Shown here piece after piece: positions 1-8,695 of a DNA stretch of 64,000 nt. Origin of the DNA: Plantago major (Eukaryota; Streptophyta; Magnoliopsida; Lamiales; Plantaginaceae); NCBI GenBank assembly GCA_026545765.1, contig CM048840.1, positions 17,550,765 to 17,614,764 on the forward strand. The letters are read 5' to 3'. Below the pieces are notes generated by a model. The model saw only the letters and a list, made by a program, of their open reading frames with translations. It was not told the DNA's origin and did not search any database. The position numbers and the translations under genes were made by a program. Position 1 is the first letter of the stretch. Each line of letters starts with the position of its first letter.

Positions 1-638
1 AGTAATTTTATAAAAGAAATACAACATTTAAGTTATGTATGTGTTTTTTATTTAGAAAAATATATTTCTAACACAAAACTCTAGTTAGGAATAAACTTGC
101 TATAGAAATATTTTTTTCGATCCCGACAATATGACTGTATAGAGTTTTTACTGTATGTATCATGGTTCTTGACTAGTTTTACCAACCAAAGTTTAAAAAT
201 TAGCGTTCCTAATTATTCCACCAAGGTTGATGTTGACTCCGAAAGTTTCCACACAGAGATAAAATCATCTCAAACATACACTGGAAAATTAGCACGCGGT
301 ACGTAGTCTCGTGCAAACTTTCAACTTATTATTATTGTTGGAAGAAGCTATAAAGTAATAATTTACTTTATCGTAGGACTAATAAGAATAAACCATACAA
401 GGTTACATAACAATTTGAAAAACTGCAATACACTTTGTCTGGATTGATAGATTTGAAATCAAGTTTTGATTCGAAGTAAATAACTTTAAGGGAAAAAAGA
501 TGCTAAAACGAGGGGTAAAATTGAAAAAAGAAAACTTGATTCGCTAACTACCTTGGTGGTCTTCCCTTTTATATTAGTATAAGATATTAGATTAGATGTG
601 TTGGTTTGTAGAGTTTTCATGTTATCTGGTGCGCCGTC
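1..638. other. AT-rich intergenic sequence, nothing recognised
   Basis: No long reading frame, no recognisable protein motif and no clear repeat boundary. It ends at a run of about 16 T that is best read as the poly(A) tail of the LINE relic that follows. Confidence 0.5.
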
Positions 639-639
639 A

Positions 640-905
640 ATTTTTTTTTTTTTTTAACGAAAGACGATCAATCCTTAGATTAAATCAAAATCAAGATAAG
701 AGGTACAAGCTCGGGATAGATAACAAAGGATCTTCCCATTCATAACTGAGCTAGTTAGCTCTGCGAGTTTATATGCGACTAAATTACACTTTCTATTTAT
801 CCAGCCTAAGCTAGCAAGAAAGGGAGATGCAAAAGTTTCTTACACAACACCAAAGCTTCTAATCGGGCTCCATCAGCAAAATAATTTAGAAGAGGTTGTA
901 TTTTT
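640..905 (-). mobile_element. LINE 3' end relic (RNase H-like tail plus poly-A)
   Basis: On the minus strand a short frame reads ...NRKCNLVAYKLAELTSSVMN..., ending at a stop at 675-677. This resembles the C-terminus of the RNase H-like domain (RVT_3) of plant L1-type LINEs, where an N-x-x-A-x-x-L-A motif is usual. A homopolymer at about 640-655 follows the stop and looks like a poly(A) tail, which fits insertion by target-primed reverse transcription. The copy is severely 5'-truncated. The frame upstream of about 800 is not continuous. No target-site duplication could be identified. A different RNase H-like gene is possible, but the adjacent poly-A favours a LINE. Confidence 0.45.
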
Positions 906-1222
906 ACATGTAGGTAAAAAATTGTGACAAAACCTTGTATTTTTAATCTAAATGAAGCATAGGGTTAGAAACATAAATATCCTCAACAAGAGGAGGTTAA
1001 CAGTATTTACTACTCATACCCTCTTACAACTTTTGGCTGAATCCAGGTGCTAGAGAGCAACTCGTTACTCACATGACTCTCCCAAAATATCGCTGACATA
1101 ACATCATCTAAATTCTGAAGTATACAATTTGTAAAAAATGTTATGATTCTCAACAAACAGCGGGAAGTTGATCGTAATATGTTTTTTTGTGCGTAATTGG
1201 GACAGTTTTTGATGATGTTTGA
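906..1222. other. Intergenic, nothing recognised
   Basis: No supported frame. This is the 3' side (minus-strand sense) of the KIB relic that follows; some decayed coding sequence may remain but cannot be read. Confidence 0.4.
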
Positions 1223-1495
1223 CTAAGGAATAGCGAAAAAGATTTCCAAAGCTTTCACTTCATTCCATTTCATAGAAGCTGGATTGATGAGAAACATTCT
1301 GAGCAACTGTCCCAGAGGTCCCATGACAACTAGGTATAATTCGTTTTCACAAGAAACCAAGTACTGCATCTGCTTATTGAGAAGAGCTTCACATGTTCCT
1401 TCAATATAGTCCAAGTATTGATCCTGATTGCAGGACCTTCCCACCAAAAGGTAGTCAAGCTTCCATCCTGACCTAAATATAGAACTTGCCGTCAT
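1223..1495 (-). pseudogene. F-box/KIB (DUF295) gene fragment, central part
   Basis: A 90-residue minus-strand frame contains QYLVSCENELYLVV followed by MFLINPASMKWNEVKALEIFF. This is the typical order of the DUF295 (KIB1-like beta-propeller) domain of plant F-box proteins: a Q-Y-L-V-x(n)-E-L strand, then a hydrophobic pair and a W-x-E-V-x-x-L strand. KIB-family F-box proteins are substrate receptors of SCF ubiquitin ligases and usually run 350-400 residues. Here the N-terminal F-box and the C-terminal part are missing, and the frame stops right where the next strand (usually LFLG) should be. It is a relic of a multicopy family. A separate DUF295 piece lies upstream in the same orientation (2040-2530). 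Confidence 0.5.
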
Positions 1496-1696
1496 AAAAC
1501 GCCGGAGAGAAAGTAAAGGAGATCAGGAACGTCTCTTCAATGTCGGCGACCATCGTTCCATTCCTTATCAACTGACCTCAAATACACTATACTAAGGTTT
1601 ACAACATATAGGGTGTGCTATGCATCACCACTTTCTACATACCACACGAAAGTTTAAATAGTCCATTGCACTATGAAGAGATTCTGCTACTAACCT

Positions 1697-1838
1697 CTAT
1701 ATGTCATGGGGAAGTTCGTAATACATGTTGATAAGAGCATAATTTGTATCAGAATTCACCGGCATAGTAATTTCCTTGTCCTCGCTGGCTGGACTTTCCT
1801 CAAAAATGGCATCTTTATGTACATTTTCATCATCGAAT
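1697..1838 (-). pseudogene. Possible 3'-terminal exon of unknown gene
   Basis: On the minus strand, an AG acceptor next to 1838 is followed by an open, acidic stretch of about 47 codons (FDDENVHKDAIFEESPASE...), ending in PHDI and a stop at 1697-1699. I do not recognise the protein. It lies between two DUF295 relics and may be the last exon of one of them, or chance. No coding start or partner exon was identified. Confidence 0.2.
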
Positions 1839-2039
1839 CTGGAAATATGAATAGGGCAGAGTATTCAGTGACAATATGAGGCTCAAGGTCAAAACAGATT
1901 AATATTTGAAGTAAATATCGTCGAGAAACATAAAATTATGCAGGCAGGCATACCTCAACAATTTTATCCCTGGATTGCTCATATTCAAAGACCAAACAGG
2001 AAATTCTGAATGAGGATGTTTTTTAATGGTTGAAATGAT

Positions 2040-2530
2040 TTTATTAACAAGGCATAATATATAAAAGTTGTCATCATCTCTATCCTCCGCAAATCATTTG
2101 CAATTTCCAACGAGTCCGGAATCTGTATTGTGGGGATACGTAGCCGAGTAATTCCCACTCAAGAACACCACTACTCCTTCCAACTGGTCAGTTACTCTCA
2201 CCAACATTCAAAAACATCAACCTAAAACACTTCCCACTCAAATTATGCTTTGCGTTCCATCATAAACAACTCATCCCCTCTTCACCATAATGTACAACTA
2301 ATCTTCTCTCGTACAAACGGGATCGATTAAGTGATCGTGTTACTGAGTTGTTGGGGTCGAATACAACCATACAATCTCCTGCTAGCGTCATGCCCCAACA
2401 ATTTCGATGCCATAATGTGATGAATCGAATAAAACAACATCACTATTCACTAAACAAGTCCGCCCTTTGACGTGAAGATGGCAAACCGCCACTCTTTGTC
2501 CTCCTTAGAGCACCAATAAAAAGATGATAC
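2040..2530 (-). pseudogene. F-box/KIB (DUF295) gene relic, C-terminal part
   Basis: Translating the minus strand gives short recognisable stretches separated by stops. CSKEDKEWRFAIF lies near 2490. Further on comes LEGVVVFLSGNYSATYP, then GNC followed by FAEDRDDDNFY at about 2090-2200. The last two match the C-terminal DUF295 pattern (V-L-F-L-G-x-N-x-S, then G-N-C-I-Y-F-T-D-D). The TTTGCA context at about 2097 has replaced the expected I-Y by a stop-containing triplet. At least three disruptions are visible, so it cannot encode a working SCF receptor. It is probably a tandem paralogue of the fragment at 1223-1495. Confidence 0.4.
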
Positions 2531-2629
2531 TCCTTGTGAGAAAAATACATTCATATTTGCAACAACAATCTCTCATCCGAGGTGAATGGGGAGTGCTACA
2601 TCTAAAAACACACTTGAAGAAGGCTTCGG

Positions 2630-3181
2630 TGGCCCACGAACCGAACGTTCACGAAATATTCGTGAAAAAGCTCGGTCAACGCTCAGTTCGTGTTTGGTTT
2701 GACTGAACTGAGCATGTTCGCGAACATGTTCGAGTTTTTTCGAACCGAACATCAAACACTTTTATTCTTTATCGAGTGTTCGCGAACGGTTCGCGAACAC
2801 ACACCAAAATATATATTATTATTATACATTTTATCTACATGAAAATTCATCGTGCAATTATGGTATTTTAGGCTTATAGTTTTTAGTTTGAAATTTATTA
2901 TTGTTGTTTATGATGTTGTAGTATATTATTTTATTGTAAAATTTATAATTTAGAGTTTTTTTTTAAACATAAACGTTTGAATACACAATCGAACGCAAAC
3001 GAATCGAACTGTTGAATGCAAACGAGCCGAACATGCGAACCGAACACGAACATTTAAAAAAAATGTCGAACCGAACTCGAACACTAATTTGTAATGTTCG
3101 TCGAACACGAATACAAACCGAATATACCTTCGAACAAACGAACAATAATTTTTTCAAATGTTCGGTTCGTTGGCTACCCCT
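2630..3181. mobile_element. hAT-like MITE with CGAAC-rich terminal inverted repeats
   Basis: The left end (tggcccacgaaccgaac) is inverted at the right end (gttcggttcgttggctaccc), giving an imperfect TIR of about 20 bp; the left copy seems to lack the outermost taggg. The flanks ggcttcgg (2622-2629) and agcttcgg (3182-3189) match at 7 of 8 positions, which fits the 8-bp duplication of hAT transposons. The interior has no coding capacity. It is AT-rich in the middle and full of TTCG/CGAA-containing arms that can pair with each other, so the whole unit can fold. It is a non-autonomous copy, and the imperfect TIR and duplication suggest it is fairly old. Confidence 0.55.
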
Positions 3182-3189
3182 AGCTTCGG

Positions 3190-3453
3190 GTGCTTATGGA
3201 AGATTCGAAAGTTTTAACTTCATGATACGTACACACAACATCAGGTCAGCATTCAGTTTACTTAATCAAAACAAAGAAAAATCTAGTAGTACACAAATTA
3301 AACACTCCTAAATTCAACTTCAATAACCTTTAAACTAAATTCTAAATAAGATATACTCCAGAAACATAAGGTAAAGGATCCAAGAATTGCACGTATTAAC
3401 TTAAGTGCATTTTTTTAGAGAAATAATAAGCCTTATAAGTACTCAAAGAAAGC
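3190..3453. other. Intergenic, nothing recognised
   Basis: AT-rich sequence with no supported gene or repeat boundary. Confidence 0.4.
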
Positions 3454-4213
3454 AGGGTCGACTCAAAATTCAGGGGCTGTGCAAATTTAATATTTTTGTT
3501 GTTGACCATCACCTTCCTGTCCCAAAACAAATGTCATGTTATGGGCACGTAGATTAAAGATAAATAAATAAAATCGTAATAAAACTTAATTTTGGGCATA
3601 AACATTATATTTGTAACGGGACAATATAAATGGAATACGATATATTTGTTATGGTACAGATAGAGTACATTTTATAACGGAAAATTAAGTTTAAAATAAA
3701 GTGATGAAATTAAAACTTAAATTGATTTTGTATTGTCTCATTTTCAAGTATAGTGTTCCAATTGAATGACTAATATTTCATCTTAAATTAATATGAATGA
3801 TTCTAGTAAATTTTATAATGTGTGACGTTAAATGTGTAAATATTTTTAAATGGTTTGTTAAGTTAATTTAAAATGATCGTCTTCCAGCGTTTATAAATCA
3901 TTACATATAAACTAATTGAATTTTATAGAATCTACTAAGAAATAAAAATTATTAAACAATAGTAATTGTTTAAGAGGAAACAATACATAACCAATATAAT
4001 AACTTTGAACAAAACTTACAAATGAAAATATATCAATAAATCTCGACTTTTGGCTTATTTGATTTACAATTGCATCTGTTATATTAATGTTATGATTTGA
4101 GTGTTCAACTAGGTTAATTAGCCAAGTTAAGTAATGATAATTTATATAGTTAATAGTTGTTTGCTTATTCGTATACAAAAAGTGGGGCTCAAATATGTTG
4201 GGCCCTGTGTCTG
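3454..4213. mobile_element. Possible decayed DNA transposon relic
   Basis: The segment opens with cagggtcgactcaaaattc and closes with a sequence whose complement begins cacagggcccaacatatttg. Such cagggc...ggctc termini are common on non-autonomous plant DNA elements. The inverted match is weak and no target-site duplication was found. There is no coding capacity. A similar one-sided end occurs at about 50745. Confidence 0.22.
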
Positions 4214-4791
4214 AAATAAAGTTATATATATATATACTAGAATGCGCTTCTCACGCATGGTTTGTGTTGTTTTTGTACATAGTGTATGTTCCACTTTAAA
4301 TTACACAGATCTACTTTTATCTACACAATGTCCATTAATGTTGATTTGAACAAAGGCTTGATCCTTCAAAGTGAGCAGTCTTTTGGTTCATTTGAACTGA
4401 CAAAAGCTTTTTAGATAATGAGTCTTCGACTGAAATTCACAACCATTATCAGTTAACAATCTCCACATCTAATTCCACAGCTTAACAAACACATGTAAGT
4501 TGCACTTCACTCACAAAGGCAAAAGTAATATAGTAGTAGTATCAAAGTTTGAGAAAAACACACCACTTCCCACATGCTTTGAAACCTTGGATCTTTTCTT
4601 GAGATGAGCAAAAGAGTGCATATTCGCAGAACAATTAGTAAAAACTATTTGAAGCAGAAACACCGAAAGGTGTTTGCCTATGATAATATCCAGCTTAAGC
4701 CGTTTGAAGTAGAGCATTGGTGGTGATTCTCATAACCACACTAAGGACATTGCAAACACTCATCATATTCGCCTAAAAGCTGCACTAATCT
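4214..4791. other. Intergenic, short (TA)n, nothing recognised
   Basis: Contains a short TA run at about 4223-4238. Small open frames lack recognisable motifs. No gene is supported. Confidence 0.4.
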
Positions 4792-5283
4792 GGTAAAATT
4801 CATTTTTGGTACTCTAGTGTGAGACATTTCCAATTTTGGTACTCTAGAGTGGTCGCGTTCAATTTACGTACTAATTATCATTAACTATGTACAATTTAGG
4901 TACTAATTAATTTATGAAGTGCACCATCGCAGTCACGTGCAAGGGAATGTCAAACGTCGAAAGATAGACATAGAAAATTGATAGTTAGCAATATATCGTG
5001 GACTTCGTCCCACTCACAAGCGTCAAATTCTTCCTCGGCAGATTCTTTTCTGTAGGCTTTTTCATTATTTTTGTCTCGATTGACCTTCAATTGATCAAAT
5101 TCACGTAAAATTGGGGTTATGATAATTCTAATTTGGGACCGATTGGCATGTCCACCTTCTAATTACAATTAGTACCTTAATTGTAATTGATGATTGATAT
5201 TTAGTATCTCAATTGGACACAACTATTAAAGTACCAAAAATATTGAAAATGTATCACAAGAGTACCAAAAATAAATTTTAGCC
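4792..5283. mobile_element. Mutator-type MITE, copy 1 (same family as 6535-8461)
   Basis: The left terminus reads ggtaaaattcatttttggta and is followed by a second ctctagagtggtcg block. The right end carries the inverted version, so the terminal repeats span roughly 150-170 bp. The unit aligns along its whole length, in inverted orientation, with the second copy at 6535-8461 once the insertion in that copy is ignored (492 versus about 497 bp). The flanks gcactaatct and acattaaccc agree at 6 of 10 positions with only transitions between them, compatible with an aged 10-bp duplication. Long TIRs and a 9-11 bp duplication indicate the Mutator superfamily. It has no transposase. Confidence 0.65.
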
Positions 5284-5342
5284 ACATTAACCCGATTGTG
5301 CTTCATTTAAGCACTTGCCACTACCTAGTATTATGACACTTA

Positions 5343-5629
5343 ATAATCCTAGCAACATTCATCCCTCCTAAAGTCAACTTCTCCAAGTCTCCAACTGAGC
5401 AACAAGCCGGTCGAATCGCGCAAACCAGTTTCGTCTTCCTTAACCCCAAGAACCCATCTCCCTCAATTCAGCTTCCGAAACCACAGCGTATCCAAAAAAA
5501 ACCCTCCCGAAGAACCATCCAAAACCATTTCAACGCCGTAACAGAGGAGGCAGAGTATCCAATTAGCTCAGAAGACCCGTCGCCGCTTAGCTTTTTCCCG
5601 ATTAGAGAAGAGTGGTGGAGAGAATGGAG
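5343..5629 (+). pseudogene. Orphan coding exon of an unidentified, possibly plastid-targeted protein
   Basis: One plus-strand frame stays open for about 90 codons from 5343. Its composition is protein-like, rich in S, T, P, K and R, then acidic, ending SFFPIREEWWREW. At 5629 it meets a plausible donor (GAG followed by GTAGTA at 5630); read through, it would stop at once. No ATG precedes it in frame: an in-frame TGA lies just upstream. The basic, Ser/Thr-rich beginning and acidic W-rich end resemble the N-terminal exon of a chloroplast protein, but I do not recognise the family. The downstream exons are not seen; LINE sequence follows at 5767. I read it as a gene fragment, either captured or left behind. 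Confidence 0.35.
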
Positions 5630-5766
5630 GTAGTAGAATCGACCTAGAGAGTTGTGAAAACAGATAAGTAAAAGGTTTAGTACGTACCTTACACGCGCTT
5701 TTTTGTTGAGACTGGCCTTTTTCAAAGTTATAGACAAAATTGTACTATCATGGACAAAATCGAGAA

Positions 5767-6012
5767 TTAATCGGGTCTTTCTCCACGCGCGTTTTTGTTG
5801 GTTATCATACTTAATGAACTCCTGGAGTTGAGTATCGGGAAGTTTTTGTTTAGTCCAAAATGATACATCAGTGGGCAAATCCGCAGCATATGAACTACCG
5901 ATTCATCTGGAGCTTTGCAAATTGGGCATTGTGCAGTATCGGTAAGTTTCCTATTCTTTCGCAAGTTATTAATTAGTAGCCTGATGTTATGTGCGTTCCT
6001 GGGTTCCATCAC
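5767..6012 (-). mobile_element. LINE fragment encoding the zf-RVT zinc-binding domain
   Basis: The minus-strand frame reads ...LTDTAQCPICKAPDESVVHMLRICPLM.... The C-x2-C-x(9)-H-x(4)-C arrangement is the zinc-binding domain (zf-RVT) found between reverse transcriptase and RNase H in plant L1-type LINEs. Only about 80 residues survive. The rest of the reverse transcriptase and the poly-A tail are not seen, so this is an internal fragment. It lies between the two Mutator-type MITE copies. Confidence 0.5.
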
Positions 6013-6524
6013 ATAACTGCCAGAGTAACCTCAACAATCATGTTCCCAACATTGGTTGAGGATTTAGAGATCGATTTAGCAACCATGAGCATATTCTATT
6101 GTTTTTACTCTTATAGATTGCACATATCATTCCCTTATGTATCATTTAGCTGATGCAACCCTCGATCCACATACATGCCTCACCGTATTGTCTTGCACCT
6201 ACTAATGAAATGGCTGATGATATACAATGACTATGTCATGTCTAAAAAGCTTACGACAACCAAACGTGATTTACAAAAAAGTTTCAATAAGTTATAAGGT
6301 AAGTTTATTTATTATATTCACTATTTCACATATTTATTTATAGTAACGTTTTATGTTTCTCATTTTTTTATTGTAACTAAGATATATCCTTATATTTCTA
6401 CATGTATGTATGACTTCATATAAAATCAAGTCGAACACCGATTTACTAGAATTTAGTCATTGTAAAACTATTATTTTTGCAACCAAATATTTGTTATTGT
6501 TATAAATTTGGATCTTCATAATAT
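6013..6524. other. AT-rich intergenic, nothing recognised
   Basis: No supported frame or repeat boundary. It ends at the 10-bp target sequence ATACTTCCTC (6525-6534) that flanks the next element. Confidence 0.4.
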
Positions 6525-6703
6525 ATACTTCCTCGGGTAAAATTCATTTTTGGTACTCCAGTGTGAGATATTTCTAATATTGGTACTCTAGAGTGGTCGT
6601 GTCCAATTGAGGTACTAAATATCAATGATCAATTACAATTAAGGTACTAATTGTAAATTAGAAGGTGGACATGCCAATCGGTCCCAAATTACAATTATCA
6701 TAA

Positions 6704-8128
6704 TGATGTGCTCAAATTATTACTTAGTAAACAAGTAGTAAGCAGTTGTTGTAGACAGACAATGCTAACCACAAGATCGTTTGTTAAGGAATTGAGAGCA
6801 AACAGTTACTTGTGAAAACAGATTGAATGATTTAGGTTTTGAATACTTTCAAAACTAGAAATCAGAATAAAGCAAGTAAATGGTTTAAATCAAAGAGATA
6901 GAGAGAACACAGTAGTTATGATTGAGTAATGCTAATTCGCTCTAGGAAAATCGTTCATACTTGTCACACGGTCGGTGTACATAAATCAGTCAATCCAATT
7001 CAACCAATCGTTATTTGAATATTTCAAACTAGAGTAATCATGGGTCGTCAATCCACGATCCTTAACCGGAAACGATTTTGAAAGTCTTAATCTAACTTAT
7101 TGGATTGAAGGTTTTACGAAGATTTAAAGATAGACGAACCTATATGAACGAATCTAAATCCTAGAAGCGAATATGCATAACCGTCACATAACTACCATGT
7201 TCGGAGTGGTTTAGCTACTCATGATAGAAGCAAGGATCAAAGAATTCAAGATATTGCTCATGCTAAACATAAACAGAATGATAATCGCATACAAGCTCAT
7301 ACAATTCGACAAACAAGAATAATAACGAATTGTAAAGAGATAAACAATAGAGAATTACCACAATAACCAGGAATTCGATATCAATCAAAGATAAAATCAA
7401 GCTCCAATGTAGTTCAATCTCAAGAATAATGTCTAGGAGCTTTTTTCTAAGAACTAGGTTAAAAGAAAGTACGAAAGAAAGAATCCAAAATCTAATCTAT
7501 TAAGGAAAGCAAAACTTTGATCCTGCGCTTCTCGCCGCGGCGGAAGTAATAGCTCGCCGCGACGAGCCTTCTTAATCGAAGAATATATATCCCTCGCATA
7601 ATTTACATGCATGAAGCTTCAATCTTCAAAACAGGCTTTATTCATAAAATCTGCCATGACCAATTCGCCACATGGCGAGCCTTCTTGCAATTTCCAGCTC
7701 CAAGCTCGTAAAATCTTGCCACGGCGGACTATGCTAAGCAGCTCGTCCTCATTTAGCTCAAAAGACATCGATTCCTCGCCGCGGCGAGCTTCAATCTTCA
7801 AAACAAAGGCTTCATTCGTAAAATCTCGCCGTGGCGGACCAATTCCTTCGCCGCGGCGAGCCTTCTTTAATTGCAGAAGATATACATTCGCTAAATCTCG
7901 CCGCGGCGAGCCCTCTTGCAATTTCCAGCTCCAAGCTCATAAAATCTTGCCGCGGCGGACTATGCTAAGTAGCTCGTCCTCATTTAGCTCAAAAGACATC
8001 GATTCCTGCAAAATGTAAATAAAACACCAAAGCGTAAAAACGAACTAAAAAGACTATAAAACTAAAGACAAAGACTCACAAAGACCGCTAAAAAGGACCA
8101 AATGAGACTCTAAATTATAGTCTCATCA
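6704..8128. mobile_element. Solo LTR inserted in the MITE
   Basis: The sequence begins TGATGTGCTC, ends GTCTCATCA and is flanked by CATAA on both sides (6699-6703 and 8129-8133). TG...CA ends and a 5-bp duplication are those of an LTR retrotransposon. The 1425-bp length and the absence of gag-pol coding, primer site or second LTR indicate a solo LTR left by recombination between the two LTRs. Copy 1 of the host MITE shows the uninterrupted CATAA target. The lineage cannot be fixed from an LTR alone; the length would fit a large Ty3/gypsy or copia family. It is younger than the MITE that holds it. Confidence 0.8.
7531..8006. repeat. Array of GC-rich palindromes inside the solo LTR
   Basis: Eight sites fit ctcgccgcggcgag or one- to three-base variants of it, at about 7531, 7553, 7716, 7775, 7825, 7847, 7897 and 7947. 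Those at 7775-7788 and 7897-7910 are perfect 14-bp palindromes. They sit in otherwise AT-rich DNA. A block of about 85 bp (from about 7688 and again from about 7919), containing ctcgtcctcatttagctc, is also duplicated about 230 bp apart. Each palindrome holds three or four CpG sites. Open frames across the array are by-products of the repeat. Confidence 0.75.
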
Positions 8129-8508
8129 CATAACCCCAATTTTACGTGAATTTGATAAATTGAAGATCAATCGAGACAAAAATGATGAAAAATCGTACGA
8201 AAAAGAATATGACATGGAAGAATTTGACGAGTGTGAGTGGGACGAAGTCCGCAATGTCTTGCGAACGATCGATTTTCCATGTCTATCTCCAGACATTTGA
8301 CATTCACTCATGCGTGAATGACACATCCCACCTTCTAAATGCAATTGATACCTTAATTGTAAATAGTAATTGATATTTAATACCTCAATTGGACACGACC
8401 ACTCTAGAGTACCAAAATTGAAAATGTATCACACTGGAGTACCAAAAATGAATTTTACCCCATACTTCCTCTATCCCACTTGAATTGTACCTGGACCAAC
8501 GGCGTACA

Positions 8509-8514
8509 CACGTG
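8509..8514. promoter_or_regulatory. G-box (CACGTG) upstream of the reductase gene
   Basis: CACGTG lies within ACACACGTGT, about 180 bp before the start codon, with ACCAAC just upstream. G-boxes bind bHLH and bZIP factors, and ACCAAC-like motifs bind R2R3-MYB factors; this pairing is common in front of phenylpropanoid and flavonoid genes. It is a motif match only. No clear TATA box was seen between it and the ATG. Confidence 0.3.
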
Positions 8515-8695
8515 TATGTCCTAAACTACAAATAATTGGATTGGGACTAATATCGGAAATGTTGCTGTCCGCATAAATTGGCCGAGCCGACACTTGTGTT
8601 TACATTTTGGGCAAACAAATTAAAATCCCCATGCAGATAATCTCAATTGATAAGGGCAAATTTAATTCGGCCCAATAGAGAGAGAGCAAATAAAA

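Larger units (their letters stand above)
6535..8461. mobile_element. Mutator-type MITE, copy 2, split by a solo LTR
   Basis: The element starts gggtaaaattcatttttggt and ends with the inverted sequence. It is flanked on both sides by the identical 10-mer ATACTTCCTC (6525-6534 and 8462-8471). A 10-bp duplication with long inverted termini is diagnostic of the Mutator superfamily. Without the 1425-bp LTR at 6704-8128 and one copy of its 5-bp duplication, the MITE is about 497 bp, matching copy 1. Its right edge lies 234 bp upstream of the ATG of the reductase gene, so it forms part of that gene's 5' neighbourhood. The perfect duplication suggests this copy is younger than copy 1. Confidence 0.85.

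Noticed and set aside
7611-8018. Open frames on both strands (135 and 100 codons) in the 7.6-8.0 kb region
   Set aside because: They are created by the repeated GC-rich palindromes and the duplicated block of the solo LTR. The two strands mirror each other and no protein motif is present.
6704-8128. A complete small LTR retrotransposon rather than a solo LTR
   Set aside because: No pair of long direct repeats, primer site or coding region was found between the TG and CA ends. The 230-bp internal duplication is too short and not terminal.
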